From: DASUPK01 sp963801055 | GTDB lineage: Bacteria > Actinomycetota > Thermoleophilia > Solirubrobacterales > 70-9 | Direction of reading: 5' to 3' | Assembly (NCBI GenBank): GCA_963801055.1 | Contig: CAWDDE010000001.1 | Coordinates: 1 to 64,000 of the forward strand | DNA length: 64,000 bases | Shown here: positions 1 through 7,901 of the stretch, piece after piece | Numbering within the stretch: the stretch's first letter is position 1 | Layout: each line of letters begins with the position of its first letter | Position numbers and translations under genes: made by a program | Notes under the pieces: model-generated | What the model saw: only the letters and a program-made list of their open reading frames with translations | Databases searched by the model: none | What the model was told of the DNA's origin: nothing

Positions 1-54
1 GGCCTCGGCCGGGTGGTCGAGGAGAAGCTTGCCGCCCGCAAATTCCTCGCGCAC
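1..54 (-). CDS. Partial N-terminus, possibly enoyl-CoA hydratase/isomerase family
   Basis: Only the first 18 codons lie in the window. A GTG start reads V-R-E-E-F-A-G-G-K-L-L-L-D-H-P-A-E-A, and an AGGGA-like ribosome site sits in the 13-base gap after the upstream biotin carrier stop. The pattern of a short lead, a small beta strand and then a D-H-P segment resembles the N-terminus of crotonase-family proteins, where a conserved N-R-P motif would follow just off the window. Co-orientation with a biotin carboxyl carrier gene suits an acyl-CoA catabolic operon. The family call is inference from very little sequence. Confidence 0.35.
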   Translation of the reverse strand, partial: MREEFAGGKLLLDHPAEA

Positions 55-67
55 CGGAACAGGATCC

Positions 68-280
68 CTATTCGAGCACGACCAGGACGTCGCCCTCGGA
101 GACCGACTGGCCCTCCTCCACGCGGATCTCGGCGACCTTGCCGGAGTCCTCGGCCTCGACTGGCATCTCCATCTTCATCGATTCGAGGATGGCGACCGTG
201 TCGCCCTCGTCGACCTGGTCCCCGACCGCGACCTCGATCTTCCACACTGTGCCGGTGATATGGGCCTCTACGTCCGCCAC
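68..280 (-). CDS. Biotin/lipoyl attachment domain protein (biotin carboxyl carrier protein)
   Basis: This 70-residue protein consists only of a biotinyl domain. The E-S-M-K-M-E motif around residues 33-38 carries the lysine that is biotinylated, and the flanking V-x-x-G-D-x-V-x-E-G-D and E-G-Q-x-V-x-x-G-D repeats are the two hammerhead halves. The GTG start at 278-280 gives the usual length for stand-alone actinobacterial carriers. Such proteins hand carboxybiotin from a biotin carboxylase to an acyl-CoA or pyruvate-type carboxyltransferase. Neither partner is adjacent inside the window, so its enzyme cannot be named. The gene is divergent from glpK. Confidence 0.9.
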   Translation of the reverse strand: MADVEAHITGTVWKIEVAVGDQVDEGDTVAILESMKMEMPVEAEDSGKVAEIRVEEGQSVSEGDVLVVLE

Positions 281-307
281 GCGCGGCGCGGACAATATCC
301 GGCGTTG

Positions 308-454
308 ATGCGGCAAAGCCCGTCGCCACGCATTGTGATCGTGGCGGCCCGCAACGAGGGCGAGCGGATCGATGGCAAGGGCGCGAACGTGACAGCGGCG
401 GCGCGGGCGGCGATCGACGAGTTCGACGACCGCGCCGCGGGCGCCCGGCGCTAG
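308..454 (+). other. Small unexplained ORF between the divergent carrier and glpK genes
   Basis: A 48-codon ATG ORF fills most of the gap. It begins with R-I-V-I-V-A-A-R-N-E-G-E-R-I, reminiscent of the first strand of family-2 glycosyltransferases, but it breaks off into low-complexity Ala/Arg/Asp sequence with no further motif. It has no clear ribosome site. It may be a decayed fragment or a chance ORF in GC-rich DNA. Apart from the promoters that must drive the flanking divergent genes, nothing else is seen in 281-469. Confidence 0.2.
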
Positions 455-469
455 ATAGCGTCCGCGCCG

Positions 470-1921
470 ATGATCCTGGCGATCGACCAGGGGACCACCG
501 GGACGACCTGCATCGTCTTCGACGGCGAGGGACGGCCCCGTGGCCGCGCCTACAGCGAGTTCGAGCAGCACTTCCCGAGGCCGGGCTGGGTGGAGCACGA
601 CGCGGCGGAGATCTGGGAGGTGACGCTGCGGGTTGCGATCGGCGCGCTCGCCGATGCGGCCGTTAAGGGATCCGACCTGGTGGGCATCGGAATCACCAAC
701 CAGCGCGAGACGGTCGTCGCGTGGGACCCCAAGACCGGTGACCCGGCGCACCGCGCACTGGTCTGGCAGGACCGCCGCACGGCCGCCCGCTGCGACGAGT
801 TGCGCGAGCAGGGCCACGAGCAGCTGATCCGAGAACGAACGGGCCTCGTTATCGACCCCTACTTCTCCGGCACGAAGATCGAGTGGTTGATCCGGAACGC
901 GGACCTGCCCCCGGATGTGGCCTTCGGGACGATCGACTCCTGGCTCGTCTTCAAGCTCACCGGCCGCCACCTAGCCGACTACTCGAACGCCTCCCGCACG
1001 ATGCTGTTCGACATCCGCAGGCTCGCCTGGGATGACGAGCTCTGCGGCCTGCTAAGCGTGGACCCGGGCTCCCTGCCCGAGCCGGTTCCCTCCTCACTCA
1101 TCTACGGCACGACCTCGGTCTTCGGCGGCGAGGTCCCAGTGGCCGGGATTGCGGGAGATCAGCAGGCGGCGCTCTTCGGTCAGGCCTGCCAGGAACCGGG
1201 CGAGACCAAGAACACGTACGGCACCGGGAGCTTCGTCCTGCTCAACGCGGGCTCCGGCGCGCCCGAGCCGGGGGAGGGGCTGCTCACCACGGTTGCCTGG
1301 GGCCTTGGAGAGCAGGTTGACTACGCCCTCGAGGCCGCCGTCTTCGTCACGGGTGCCGCCCTCCAGTGGCTCCGTGACGGGCTGGGGATCATCTCCGAGG
1401 CGGCCGAGAGCGAGGCTCTGGCGGCCTCGCTCGACTCGAATGACGACGTCTACTTCGTTCCCGCCCTCACAGGGCTGGGCTCCCCCCACTGGGACCCCTA
1501 TGCGCGGGGGACGATAGTCGGGCTGACCCGCGGCACGCGCCGTGCGCATCTCGCCCGGGCCGCGCTCGAGTCGATCGCCTACCAGACGGTCGACGCGGTG
1601 CGGGCGCAGGAGGCCGCCTCAGGACAGACCGTGCCCTCGCTGAAAGCCGACGGCGGCGCGGTGGCGAACGAGTGGCTGATGCAGTTCCAGGCCGACATCC
1701 TCGGCGCTCCGGTGATCGTCCCCGAGATCGCCGAGACAACCGCCCTGGGGGCGGCGTACCTTGCCGGGATCGCCACCGGCCTCTGGAGCGCCGAGGAGGT
1801 GCGCGAGATGTGGCGTGAGGCGGCCACCTACGAGCCCCAGATGCCGGAGGGCGAGCGGGACGAGCTGCTCGGGCGCTGGCGCGAGGCCCTGAATCGGTCC
1901 CGGAGGTGGGCCCGGGCGTAA
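470..1921 (+). CDS. glpK: Glycerol kinase
   Basis: The protein phosphorylates glycerol to sn-glycerol 3-phosphate with ATP in the cytosol. The 483-residue sequence opens with the FGGY-kinase phosphate-binding motif D-Q-G-T-T-G-T-T and contains the G-W-V-E-H-D segment typical of glycerol kinases. It also has T-N-Q-R-E-T-V, the G-D-Q-Q-A-A-L-F-G region, T-Y-G-T-G-S-F and the C-terminal G-L-G-S-P-H-W-D and K-A-D-G-G-A blocks. It is slightly shorter than the usual ~500 residues, mostly at the C-terminus. The next gene is an acyltransferase 32 bp downstream, so glycerol 3-phosphate may feed lipid synthesis; this link is inference. Confidence 0.95.
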   Translation: MILAIDQGTTGTTCIVFDGEGRPRGRAYSEFEQHFPRPGWVEHDAAEIWEVTLRVAIGALADAAVKGSDLVGIGITNQRETVVAWDPKTGDPAHRALVWQDRRTAARCDELREQGHEQLIRERTGLVIDPYFSGTKIEWLIRNADLPPDVAFGTIDSWLVFKLTGRHLADYSNASRTMLFDIRRLAWDDELCGLLSVDPGSLPEPVPSSLIYGTTSVFGGEVPVAGIAGDQQAALFGQACQEPGETKNTYGTGSFVLLNAGSGAPEPGEGLLTTVAWGLGEQVDYALEAAVFVTGAALQWLRDGLGIISEAAESEALAASLDSNDDVYFVPALTGLGSPHWDPYARGTIVGLTRGTRRAHLARAALESIAYQTVDAVRAQEAASGQTVPSLKADGGAVANEWLMQFQADILGAPVIVPEIAETTALGAAYLAGIATGLWSAEEVREMWREAATYEPQMPEGERDELLGRWREALNRSRRWARA

Positions 1922-1953
1922 CCCGGTCGCCCGGATCGGGTAGCCATGGAGAG

Positions 1954-2757
1954 ATGCCCAAGGTGAATCCCGAGGACATGAAGCCGCAGGTCTACAAGGA
2001 TCCGCGTCCAGCCGAAATGTTCACGCAGTACCACCGCAGCGCGCGCCGCGGCGTCGGCTGGGTTTACGACCTGGCCCGAGCCATCCTCACCATCCCGACG
2101 ATCGCGACCTACAGGACCCGGGCGATCGGCGTGGAGAACATCCCCGCCACCGGACCAGTGATCCTGGCGCCGAACCACTTCAGCCAGTGGGACCACTTCT
2201 TCGTCGGCGCCTATCTGCAGCGCAAGGTCCAGTTCATGGCGAAGTCCCAGCTCTTCAAGAACCCCGCGATCAAGTTCATCTTCAAGCATGGGGGCGCGTT
2301 CCCCGTCCGTCGCGGGCACCACGACGAGGAGGCCTTCATCACGGCGAACACGATCCTGGAGCGCGGCGGCACCCTGCTGATGTACGCGGAGGGCGGACGC
2401 TCGCGGACCGGGGACCTAGGCGAGCCCAAGCGGGGCATTGGCAAGATCGCTCTGGAGTCCGGCGCGCCGGTCGTGCCCGTCGCGATCCACGGCTCGGCTC
2501 ACGTACGCGGCTGGCGGAGGCTGCGGTTCCCCAAGGTGACGATTCAGTACGGCGAGCCGGTGACTTTCCCGGTCGAGGCCGATCCGGGACGCGAGGAGCA
2601 GCAGCGGGTCGCCAATCAGATCTTCGATCGCGTTCGGGCGATGTACGTCGACCTCGAGGAGAACGGCCGGCGCGACGTCCTGCGCCGGCTGCGCGAGGGC
2701 CTCCCGGCGACCTCTCCCGGACCGGACCCATCACAAATCGGGTCGCGCCTGAACTGA
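1954..2757 (+). CDS. PlsC-type 1-acyl-sn-glycerol-3-phosphate acyltransferase family protein
   Basis: This 267-residue lysophospholipid acyltransferase domain protein would move acyl groups onto a glycerophospholipid or related acceptor at the membrane. It carries the N-H-x-S-x-x-D form of the HX4D catalytic motif near residue 70, a G-G-A-F-P-V-R-R motif, Y-A-E-G-G-R-S-R-T-G (the acceptor-binding motif, usually FPEG-R-S) and V-P-V-A-I-H. The ATG at 1954 is preceded by GGAGAG. An upstream in-frame GTG/ATG at 1906 would overlap glpK and lacks a better ribosome site. The last codons contain the first copy of a 16-bp direct repeat (2736-2751 and 2761-2776). Confidence 0.85.
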   Translation: MPKVNPEDMKPQVYKDPRPAEMFTQYHRSARRGVGWVYDLARAILTIPTIATYRTRAIGVENIPATGPVILAPNHFSQWDHFFVGAYLQRKVQFMAKSQLFKNPAIKFIFKHGGAFPVRRGHHDEEAFITANTILERGGTLLMYAEGGRSRTGDLGEPKRGIGKIALESGAPVVPVAIHGSAHVRGWRRLRFPKVTIQYGEPVTFPVEADPGREEQQRVANQIFDRVRAMYVDLEENGRRDVLRRLREGLPATSPGPDPSQIGSRLN

Positions 2758-2764
2758 ACGAATC

Positions 2765-2787
2765 GGGTCGCGCCTGGCGGCGCGCCC
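2765..2787. terminator. Hairpin between convergent genes
   Basis: GGG-T-CGCGC, a CTGGCG loop and GCGCG-CCC form an 8-bp GC stem with one bulged T. It lies in the 49-bp space between the convergent acyltransferase and metallo-hydrolase genes, so it could stop transcription from both sides. There is no U-tract. A closely related hairpin with a GAAA loop occurs at 5618-5638. Confidence 0.5.
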
Positions 2788-2806
2788 TCGAATAACGCCC
2801 TCGCAT

Positions 2807-3715
2807 CTACTCCTCGTAGCGAGGCTCGAGCTTCTCCCAGAAATCCCTGTCGTGGCCGGGAACCATCAACGCATACGGATAGGTGCGCCGGTAGGCCTGC
2901 AGCTCGCGCAGTGAGCGGCGCCAGTTGTGCTCGTCGGCGATCATCGTCGGCTCGGCCTTGCCCTCGAACTGCTTCCAGTCGTAGGCCGCGTCGCCGACGA
3001 CCACGAAGTCGCGACGCGGCAGATGCAGGATCACCGACGTGTGGCCGGGGCTGTGCCCGGGGGTGTAGACGAGGCGCACCGAGCCGTCGCCGAACAGATC
3101 GAAGCTGCGGCCGAACGGCCCGTATGAGTCGATCAGGTCGCCGTCGAAGTCGACCGTGTGGTACTCGAAGGCGTAGTCGTAGTGGGAGGGGTGGTACCGA
3201 CGAAGCAGGGGAAAGGAGCCGGTCGTCGCGCCCTCCCATTCCGTCGCGCTGAGCACGAACTGGGCGTCCGGGAACGCCTCGATCCCCGAGGCGTGGCCCT
3301 CGTGCAGGTGGGTGAGGATGACGATCGCGATGTCCGAGGGAGCCAGCCCTCGCTCGCGGAGCTGGGAGACGACGTCCCGGCCCACCTCGACCCTGTAGTG
3401 GCGGCCGGAGAATCGCCCGAGATTGTCGCGGGGATTCCGCGCTACCGAGGGGTGGAGCCCGGTGTCGATCAGGATGTTGCCGGCGCTGGGGTGGCGCGCC
3501 AGGTAGACGGGAACGGGCCGCGACTCCCAGGAGTCCGGCGACGAGCCGAGCCCAACTGCGCGCATCCGGGCGATCAGGCCGCGCCCCTTGCGGTCGAAGA
3601 ACGAAGCGGGCCACCGGCTCTCGCCCGCGTCAAGCGGCTCGACGACCAGCGCGGCGCCGTCGGCGCCGCCGGGGAGGGGTTCCCTCAGCGGGGTCGGCTC
3701 GGCGTTCACGTTCAC
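2807..3715 (-). CDS. Metallo-beta-lactamase fold hydrolase (N-acyl homoserine lactonase-like), atypical metal site
   Basis: This 302-residue protein follows the layout of AHL-lactonase-type metallo-hydrolases: I-L-I-D-T-G-L-H-P early, T-H-L-H-E-G-H-A-S-G in the middle, Y-T-P-G-H-S-P-G-H-T-S, V-V-V-G-D-A-A-Y-D and a final V-P-G-H-D-R-D-F. The first metal motif is normally H-x-H-x-D-H. Here it reads H-L-H-E-G-H, so the conserved Asp ligand of the second metal is Gly and the preceding residue is Glu. The protein may bind one metal, use the Glu instead, or be altered in activity. The substrate is unknown. A GTG start is used, with no strong ribosome site. Confidence 0.75.
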   Translation of the reverse strand: MNVNAEPTPLREPLPGGADGAALVVEPLDAGESRWPASFFDRKGRGLIARMRAVGLGSSPDSWESRPVPVYLARHPSAGNILIDTGLHPSVARNPRDNLGRFSGRHYRVEVGRDVVSQLRERGLAPSDIAIVILTHLHEGHASGIEAFPDAQFVLSATEWEGATTGSFPLLRRYHPSHYDYAFEYHTVDFDGDLIDSYGPFGRSFDLFGDGSVRLVYTPGHSPGHTSVILHLPRRDFVVVGDAAYDWKQFEGKAEPTMIADEHNWRRSLRELQAYRRTYPYALMVPGHDRDFWEKLEPRYEE

Positions 3716-3788
3716 GGCAGCCAGCGTAATCCGGCGTGCCGCCCGCAGTGGGCGGTTTCATTCCCGGTGGCCATATGCTCAGGCGACG

Positions 3789-4643
3789 ATGGCCGACGGG
3801 ACGAGCTCGCGCATCTTCGCGCCCGGGCTGCTCGAGGGGCAGATCTGCGTGGTGTCAGGAGCCGGCACCGGGCTCGGCAAGGCGACGGCCGTCGAGCTGG
3901 CCGGGCTTGGCGCGACCGTGATCGGCTGCGGGCGCCGCACCGAGCCCCTCGAGGGCATGGTCGAGGAGATCTCTGGGCGCGGCGGCAAGGCCGAGTTCGA
4001 GGCCCTCGACATCCGGGACACCGAGGCGGTCGACGGCTTCATGGACGGCGTGCTCGAGCGCCACGGGCGGATCGACCAGTTGGTCAACAACGCCGGCGGT
4101 CAGTTCCTCAGTCCCGCCGAGGCGATCACGCCCAAGGGCTTCCGAACGGTGATCGATCTCAACGTCCAGGGCACATGGCAGATGACTCACGCGGCGGCGA
4201 CGAAGGCGTTCATCCCGCAGAACGCCGGCAAGGTGGTCAGCATCACCGTGTCGCCGCACATGGGCTTTCCCGGGATGGTCCACACAGGCGCGGCGCGGGC
4301 CGCGGTCGAGAACATGATGCGGACGCTCTCAGTCGAGTGGGCCCGATTCGGGATCCGGCTCGTTGCCGTCGCGATCGGTCAGTTCGACACCGAGACCCTG
4401 CGCACCAAGTACCCGAAGGCGATCGTCGAGAACATCGCCGGGACCGTCCCGCTCGGCCGTCTGGGGACCGAGGACGAGGCGGCCTGGCTGATCGCCTATC
4501 TCGCCTCGCCCGCGGGCGACTTCTTCTCCGGCTGCGTGATCACGGTCGACGGAGCTCGCGACAACTGGTTTGGCGGCTGGCCGCCGGGCGGCGCCGGCGG
4601 GGAGGGCGGGGAGCCGCTCGCCGAGGAGCGCGGGGAGAGCTAA
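3789..4643 (+). CDS. SDR family oxidoreductase, trans-2-enoyl-CoA reductase (PECR)-like
   Basis: This 284-residue Rossmann enzyme has a G-A-G-T-G-L-G-K nucleotide motif, N-N-A-G-G at about residue 101 and the C-terminal V-D-G-A-R-D-N-W. The usual SDR active-site Y-x-x-x-K is absent. The equivalent stretch is G-F-P-G-M-V-H-T-G-A-A-R-A-A-V-E-N, closely matching the peroxisomal trans-2-enoyl-CoA reductase branch, which reads V-H-S-G-A-A-R-A. It probably reduces a C=C bond of an acyl-CoA with NAD(P)H, but the exact substrate is unknown. The ATG at 3789 fits the start of the first beta strand; longer in-frame starts run into the divergent hydrolase gene. Confidence 0.8.
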   Translation: MADGTSSRIFAPGLLEGQICVVSGAGTGLGKATAVELAGLGATVIGCGRRTEPLEGMVEEISGRGGKAEFEALDIRDTEAVDGFMDGVLERHGRIDQLVNNAGGQFLSPAEAITPKGFRTVIDLNVQGTWQMTHAAATKAFIPQNAGKVVSITVSPHMGFPGMVHTGAARAAVENMMRTLSVEWARFGIRLVAVAIGQFDTETLRTKYPKAIVENIAGTVPLGRLGTEDEAAWLIAYLASPAGDFFSGCVITVDGARDNWFGGWPPGGAGGEGGEPLAEERGES

Positions 4644-4717
4644 CTCTCACCCGGCCGAAAGGCGAGCTCGCCCAGCCGACGGTAGCCCTCCACCGAGGGG
4701 TGGATGCCGTCGGCGGA
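4640..4717 (-). pseudogene. C-terminal remnant of an SGNH/GDSL hydrolase
   Basis: Between two SDR genes, 26 codons read S-A-D-G-I-H-P-S-V-E-G-Y-R-R-L-G-E-L-A and then stop. The D-G-I-H-P-S-x-x-G-Y block is the catalytic Asp/His motif (block V) that ends SGNH/GDSL esterases. Nothing upstream encodes the rest of such a protein: the same frame is closed by the stop of the downstream-strand SDR seven codons before. The fragment looks like what is left of a lost esterase gene. Confidence 0.55.
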
Positions 4718-4738
4718 GCGCCGTCGCCGCGGCGACTC

Positions 4739-5575
4739 TCAGGAGTACATCCCGTTGAACTGTCCTCCGGTGACGTTGATCACCTGACCGTGGATGAAGT
4801 TGGAGTACTCGGAGCAGAGGAACATGACCGGGCCCGCGGCGTCGGACGGCTCGGCGGGACGCCCGAGCGGGATGGTCATCCGCGCCATCTGGCGCATCTG
4901 CTCCGGAATCCCGAGCGAGACCTCCTCGGTGCTCTCGCCCGCCGCTTGCATCGTCTCGCCCTTCTCCTTCGCCTGGGTCAGCCGGGTCTCGACGAAGCCG
5001 AAAGCGACGGCGTTGCAGTTGATCTTGAACTGTCCCCATTCCTTGGCGACGGTCTTGGTGAGGCCTGTGACGCCGGCCTTCGCGGAGGAGTAGTTCGCCT
5101 GGCCCGCGTTCCCCATGGTGCCCGAGATCGAGGTGATGTTGACGATCTTGCGGAACACCTCCCTGCCCTCTTTGGCCTCCTGCTTGGCCGCCTCGCGCCA
5201 GGTGGGCGCGAGGGCCCGGATCACGCGGAAGGGCACGATCGTGTGGATGTCGAGCATGGCCTGGAACTGCTCATCGGTCATCTTGTGGATCACCCCGTCC
5301 CAGGTGTAGCCGGCGTTGTTGACCACGGCGTCCACCTGGCCGAAGGCATCCATCGCGGCCTTGACCATGTCGTCGGGGGTGGTCGGCTTGGTCAGGTCTC
5401 CGGCGAACACGGCCGTCTCGCCGTCGATCTCGTTCGCGGCCTGCTCCGCGACATCCCCGTCGAGGTCGTTGATCAGCACCTTGGCTCCCTCGCGGACGAA
5501 CAGCTCGGCCGTCGCCCGGCCGATGCCCCGAGCCGAGCCGGTGATGATCGCGCTCTTTCCATCAAGCAATCCCAA
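4739..5575 (-). CDS. SDR family NAD(P)-dependent oxidoreductase, 3-oxoacyl-ACP/CoA reductase-like
   Basis: This 278-residue classical SDR has T-G-S-A-R-G-I-G-R for cofactor binding, D-L-D-G after beta 2 (an acidic residue that favours NAD), N-N-A-G-Y, a catalytic Ser in T-S-I-S-G and the active site N-Y-S-S-A-K-A-G-V. A region of about 25 residues before the last helices (A-K-E-K-G-E-T and following) is longer than in FabG. The start is TTG at 5573-5575, chosen because a strong GAGGAGG site precedes it. It probably acts on beta-hydroxyacyl or ketoacyl-CoA; substrate specificity cannot be read from sequence. Confidence 0.85.
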   Translation of the reverse strand: MGLLDGKSAIITGSARGIGRATAELFVREGAKVLINDLDGDVAEQAANEIDGETAVFAGDLTKPTTPDDMVKAAMDAFGQVDAVVNNAGYTWDGVIHKMTDEQFQAMLDIHTIVPFRVIRALAPTWREAAKQEAKEGREVFRKIVNITSISGTMGNAGQANYSSAKAGVTGLTKTVAKEWGQFKINCNAVAFGFVETRLTQAKEKGETMQAAGESTEEVSLGIPEQMRQMARMTIPLGRPAEPSDAAGPVMFLCSEYSNFIHGQVINVTGGQFNGMYS

Positions 5576-5590
5576 GTTCGTCGCCTCCTC

Positions 5591-5666
5591 TGATGCGAGG
5601 GTGCCCCGCAGATGCGAGGGCGCGCGAAAGCGCGACCCGTCACATGCTGGAGGAGCAACCCGTTTA
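5591..5666 (-). repeat. Dispersed intergenic repeat, long copy with internal hairpin
   Basis: Read on the minus strand, this copy begins AACGGGTTGCTCCTC and ends with CTGCGGGGCACCCTCGC. The same two end blocks are found, only 8 bp apart, at 7902-7945, and most of them on the minus strand at 30161-30197. Here about 38 bp separates the ends. That insert contains a GNRA-capped hairpin (5618-5638: CGCGC, GAAA, GCGCG flanked by GGG/CCC) related to the hairpin at 2765-2787. It lies between the thioesterase stop and the SDR start and may also end transcription. Confidence 0.5.
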
Positions 5667-5685
5667 ATGCGGGGCGCGGATTCTT

Positions 5686-6102
5686 TCAGCCGAATCGATA
5701 CGTCGCGATCCCGTGCGCGATCACTGCGCCCTCCGGGTCGCTGACCCGGACCTCGCAGAAGCTCAGCCGCCCGCCGCGCCTGACGACCTTGGCCTCCGCG
5801 CGGAGGTCGACGCCGTCCGCGGCAGCGGCGAAGTTCACGGAGAGGGCCACGGTTGACCCGGCAGGGTTCTCGGGGATCTCGTCGGTCGCCCAGGCCGCGG
5901 CCATCGCGGCGGTGTCGATCAGAGCGCCGACCGCGCCCCCGTGGACGACGTTGCCGATGGTCGCCAGCTCCGGCTTGTAGGGCAACTCCAGCACGGCCTC
6001 ACCGCTGCCGACCGATGTGACCCTGATGCCGAGCTGTGCCGCGTGGGGAGAGTTGGGGATGAAGGCCTCGATGATCTCCCGGCGGGTGGGCTGATCGCTC
6101 AC
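5686..6102 (-). CDS. PaaI family thioesterase (hotdog fold)
   Basis: This 138-residue single hotdog domain contains the PaaI/YbgC-type motif V-V-H-G-G-A-V-G-A-L-I-D-T-A around residues 52-65. The H-G-G turn and the following Asp shape the catalytic site that hydrolyses acyl- or aryl-CoA thioesters. GTG start. It is co-oriented with the SDR downstream, separated by 110 bp holding a hairpin repeat, and 18 bp from the MFS gene. PaaI enzymes often rescue CoA from dead-end phenylacetyl-CoA intermediates; whether this one serves the aromatic genes 47 kb away is unknown. Confidence 0.85.
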   Translation of the reverse strand: MSDQPTRREIIEAFIPNSPHAAQLGIRVTSVGSGEAVLELPYKPELATIGNVVHGGAVGALIDTAAMAAAWATDEIPENPAGSTVALSVNFAAAADGVDLRAEAKVVRRGGRLSFCEVRVSDPEGAVIAHGIATYRFG

Positions 6103-6120
6103 GCGCGGACCGTACGCGAA

Positions 6121-7815
6121 TCAGAGTCCGAGCAGCGCCGGGCCGAGCGAGAAGAGCGAGCGCGGGTTGACGCCGTGCTCCTGCTCGAACTTGTGCTGGA
6201 GGCGGTCGTCGAAGAGCGCCAGCAGCAGCTCCTCGCGGCTCGAGCCGAAGCTGCAGGCGGCGCGGTCGAGCGCAGCCAGCGAGAGATCTTGGAGCGCCCC
6301 GCCGATCCCGCCCGTGTCCGGGAGCTGGCGATCCTGGCAGGGGTCGCCGATCTGGACGGTCTCCCGCGACGAGCTCGCGTAGGCGACGCCGTATCCCGCC
6401 GCGGCCGCGAGCGCGGCGATCGCGGCCGCGGTGACGGCCGGGCGCGTGATCGCGCCGGGGACAAGAGCGCCAGAGAGCAGAATCAGCGTGGCGAGCAGTG
6501 CGAGGGCCGCGGTGACGATGAAGGTCGGCCGGAAGGCTGAGCGGACCGCCCCGGTCACCACATCGTCGAGCCGGTCACCAAGGTGGTCGAGCTCGGTCGC
6601 CTGATCGGGCTCGAGTCCCGCTCTCGCCTCGGCGATCGACTTCTGCAGCTCGCCCCTCGGATCATCGGTGTTCAACCCACCGAAGAGGTCGGGGGCGATC
6701 TCGATCTTGTTCTCTGGCGGCAGGCGCGCGTCGAGCACGGCTGCCGTCCCCTGCTCGCGGGCCGTGTCGACGGTCGAGGTGAGGTTCGACGAGATCAGGG
6801 GCGCGAGCGCTGCGAGGGCGATCGCGATCCCAGCGTGGCGGATCGAGAGCAGCCGGGCGACGTCATAGCGGGTACGTTCGGGTATCAACTCCCCGGAGAG
6901 GGCGGGAAGGGCCATCCCCATACCGGCTCCGGCCAGCACCTGCGGAATCACCGTCCACCACGCCGATGCCCCCGGCAGGAGCGCCAGGCAGCCGATGCCG
7001 CCCGCGACCAGCAGGCAGCCGGCGATCGCACGCGTCTCGGAGCCCCCTGGCAGCCGGGAGGAGACGATCGCGGCCACGGGCAGGACGCTGACGGCCAGAG
7101 CAGCCGCCAGCGGCTCGATGCTCCAGCCAGAGACCAGCAGGAGGACGACCAGGAAGATCACGGCGGTCAAAGAGGCGGAGAGCAGCGCCAGCGCAATCGC
7201 CGGGCGCACGGGCAGCCTGGAGGAGGCGCGGTCGGCTTCCCGACCGGGGCCGGCCGCGGTCGTCTCGGTCCTCGCGACCTGCCAAGCGACCAGCAGGCCG
7301 GGAAGGACGATCGGGGCCTGGGCGAGGAAGATCGCGCGCCACGAGAACGCCTGGGTGAGCGCGCCGCCGAGCGCCGGGCCAACCGCGATCCCGAAGACCG
7401 ACGCGGCCACCCACATCCTGCGACCGGACCCGGGCCTGCCGCCGTCCAGCAGCTCGAACGCCGCAATCAGACCGGCGGCGGCGCCGAGCGCCTGGACGCC
7501 GCGCAAGACGAGCAGGAGCCCGAGAGAGTCGGAGGCGCCGCATCCCAGTGAGGCCGCCAGGAAGAGCCCGAAGCCGGCCGCCCCGACGTGCGCGTCGCCG
7601 TAGCGGCGGCAGAGCCAGGCGGCCGGGATCAGCGCCAGAGCCAACACGGCGGTGTAGACGCCGAGAACCAGCGCCACGCCCTCGACGGTCGCGTTGAGCT
7701 CGACCAGGATCGAGGGAAGCCCGAGCGTGACGATCGAGGCGTCGGCGAGGGCGATGCCGGCCGCCACGGCCAACGAGACCGGGGCGACGCCCCTGATCGA
7801 GCTCCGGTCACTCAT
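6121..7815 (-). CDS. MFS transporter, DHA2-like, with a soluble C-terminal tail
   Basis: This polytopic membrane protein of about 564 residues has an early D-A-S-I-V-T-L-G-L-P segment in helix 1 and R-R-Y-G-D after helix 2. Antiporter motif C, here G-I-A-V-G-P-A-L-G-G, lies in helix 5. These place it with drug/H+ antiporters of the DHA2 type. A hydrophilic loop of about 90 residues precedes the last two helices, and about 85 soluble residues with two cysteines follow them, which is unusual for the family. ATG at 7815 is preferred over the in-frame GTG two codons upstream. Substrate unknown. Confidence 0.8.
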   Translation of the reverse strand: MSDRSSIRGVAPVSLAVAAGIALADASIVTLGLPSILVELNATVEGVALVLGVYTAVLALALIPAAWLCRRYGDAHVGAAGFGLFLAASLGCGASDSLGLLLVLRGVQALGAAAGLIAAFELLDGGRPGSGRRMWVAASVFGIAVGPALGGALTQAFSWRAIFLAQAPIVLPGLLVAWQVARTETTAAGPGREADRASSRLPVRPAIALALLSASLTAVIFLVVLLLVSGWSIEPLAAALAVSVLPVAAIVSSRLPGGSETRAIAGCLLVAGGIGCLALLPGASAWWTVIPQVLAGAGMGMALPALSGELIPERTRYDVARLLSIRHAGIAIALAALAPLISSNLTSTVDTAREQGTAAVLDARLPPENKIEIAPDLFGGLNTDDPRGELQKSIAEARAGLEPDQATELDHLGDRLDDVVTGAVRSAFRPTFIVTAALALLATLILLSGALVPGAITRPAVTAAAIAALAAAAGYGVAYASSSRETVQIGDPCQDRQLPDTGGIGGALQDLSLAALDRAACSFGSSREELLLALFDDRLQHKFEQEHGVNPRSLFSLGPALLGL

Positions 7816-7855
7816 CGCCACTGGTTTCTAGCCGAACACCGGCATCGTCAAGTTT

Positions 7856-7892
7856 GAGCGGGGCGCGGCGGGGAGATCGCCGCGCCCCGCTC
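7856..7892. promoter_or_regulatory. Perfect 15-bp hairpin upstream of the MFS gene
   Basis: GAGCGGGGCGCGGCG and its exact complement are separated by a 7-base loop. The hairpin sits 41 bp upstream of the MFS start, so on the MFS strand it would lie in the 5' leader or upstream of the promoter. It could be a terminator for read-through from the MMPL gene or a leader structure. No U-tract follows on either strand. Confidence 0.45.
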
Positions 7893-7901
7893 GACTGAGA
7901 C

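Noticed and set aside
68..280. Biotin carrier as the missing partner of the carboxyltransferase at 42 kb
   Set aside because: It is 42 kb away, in another operon next to a probable crotonase. A link is possible but nothing in the sequence supports it.
3158..5593. Very long plus-strand open frame (over 800 codons) through the SDR region
   Set aside because: It is Arg/Gly/His-rich with no family motif and lies antisense to or out of frame with three well-supported genes. Long shadow frames are expected at this GC content.
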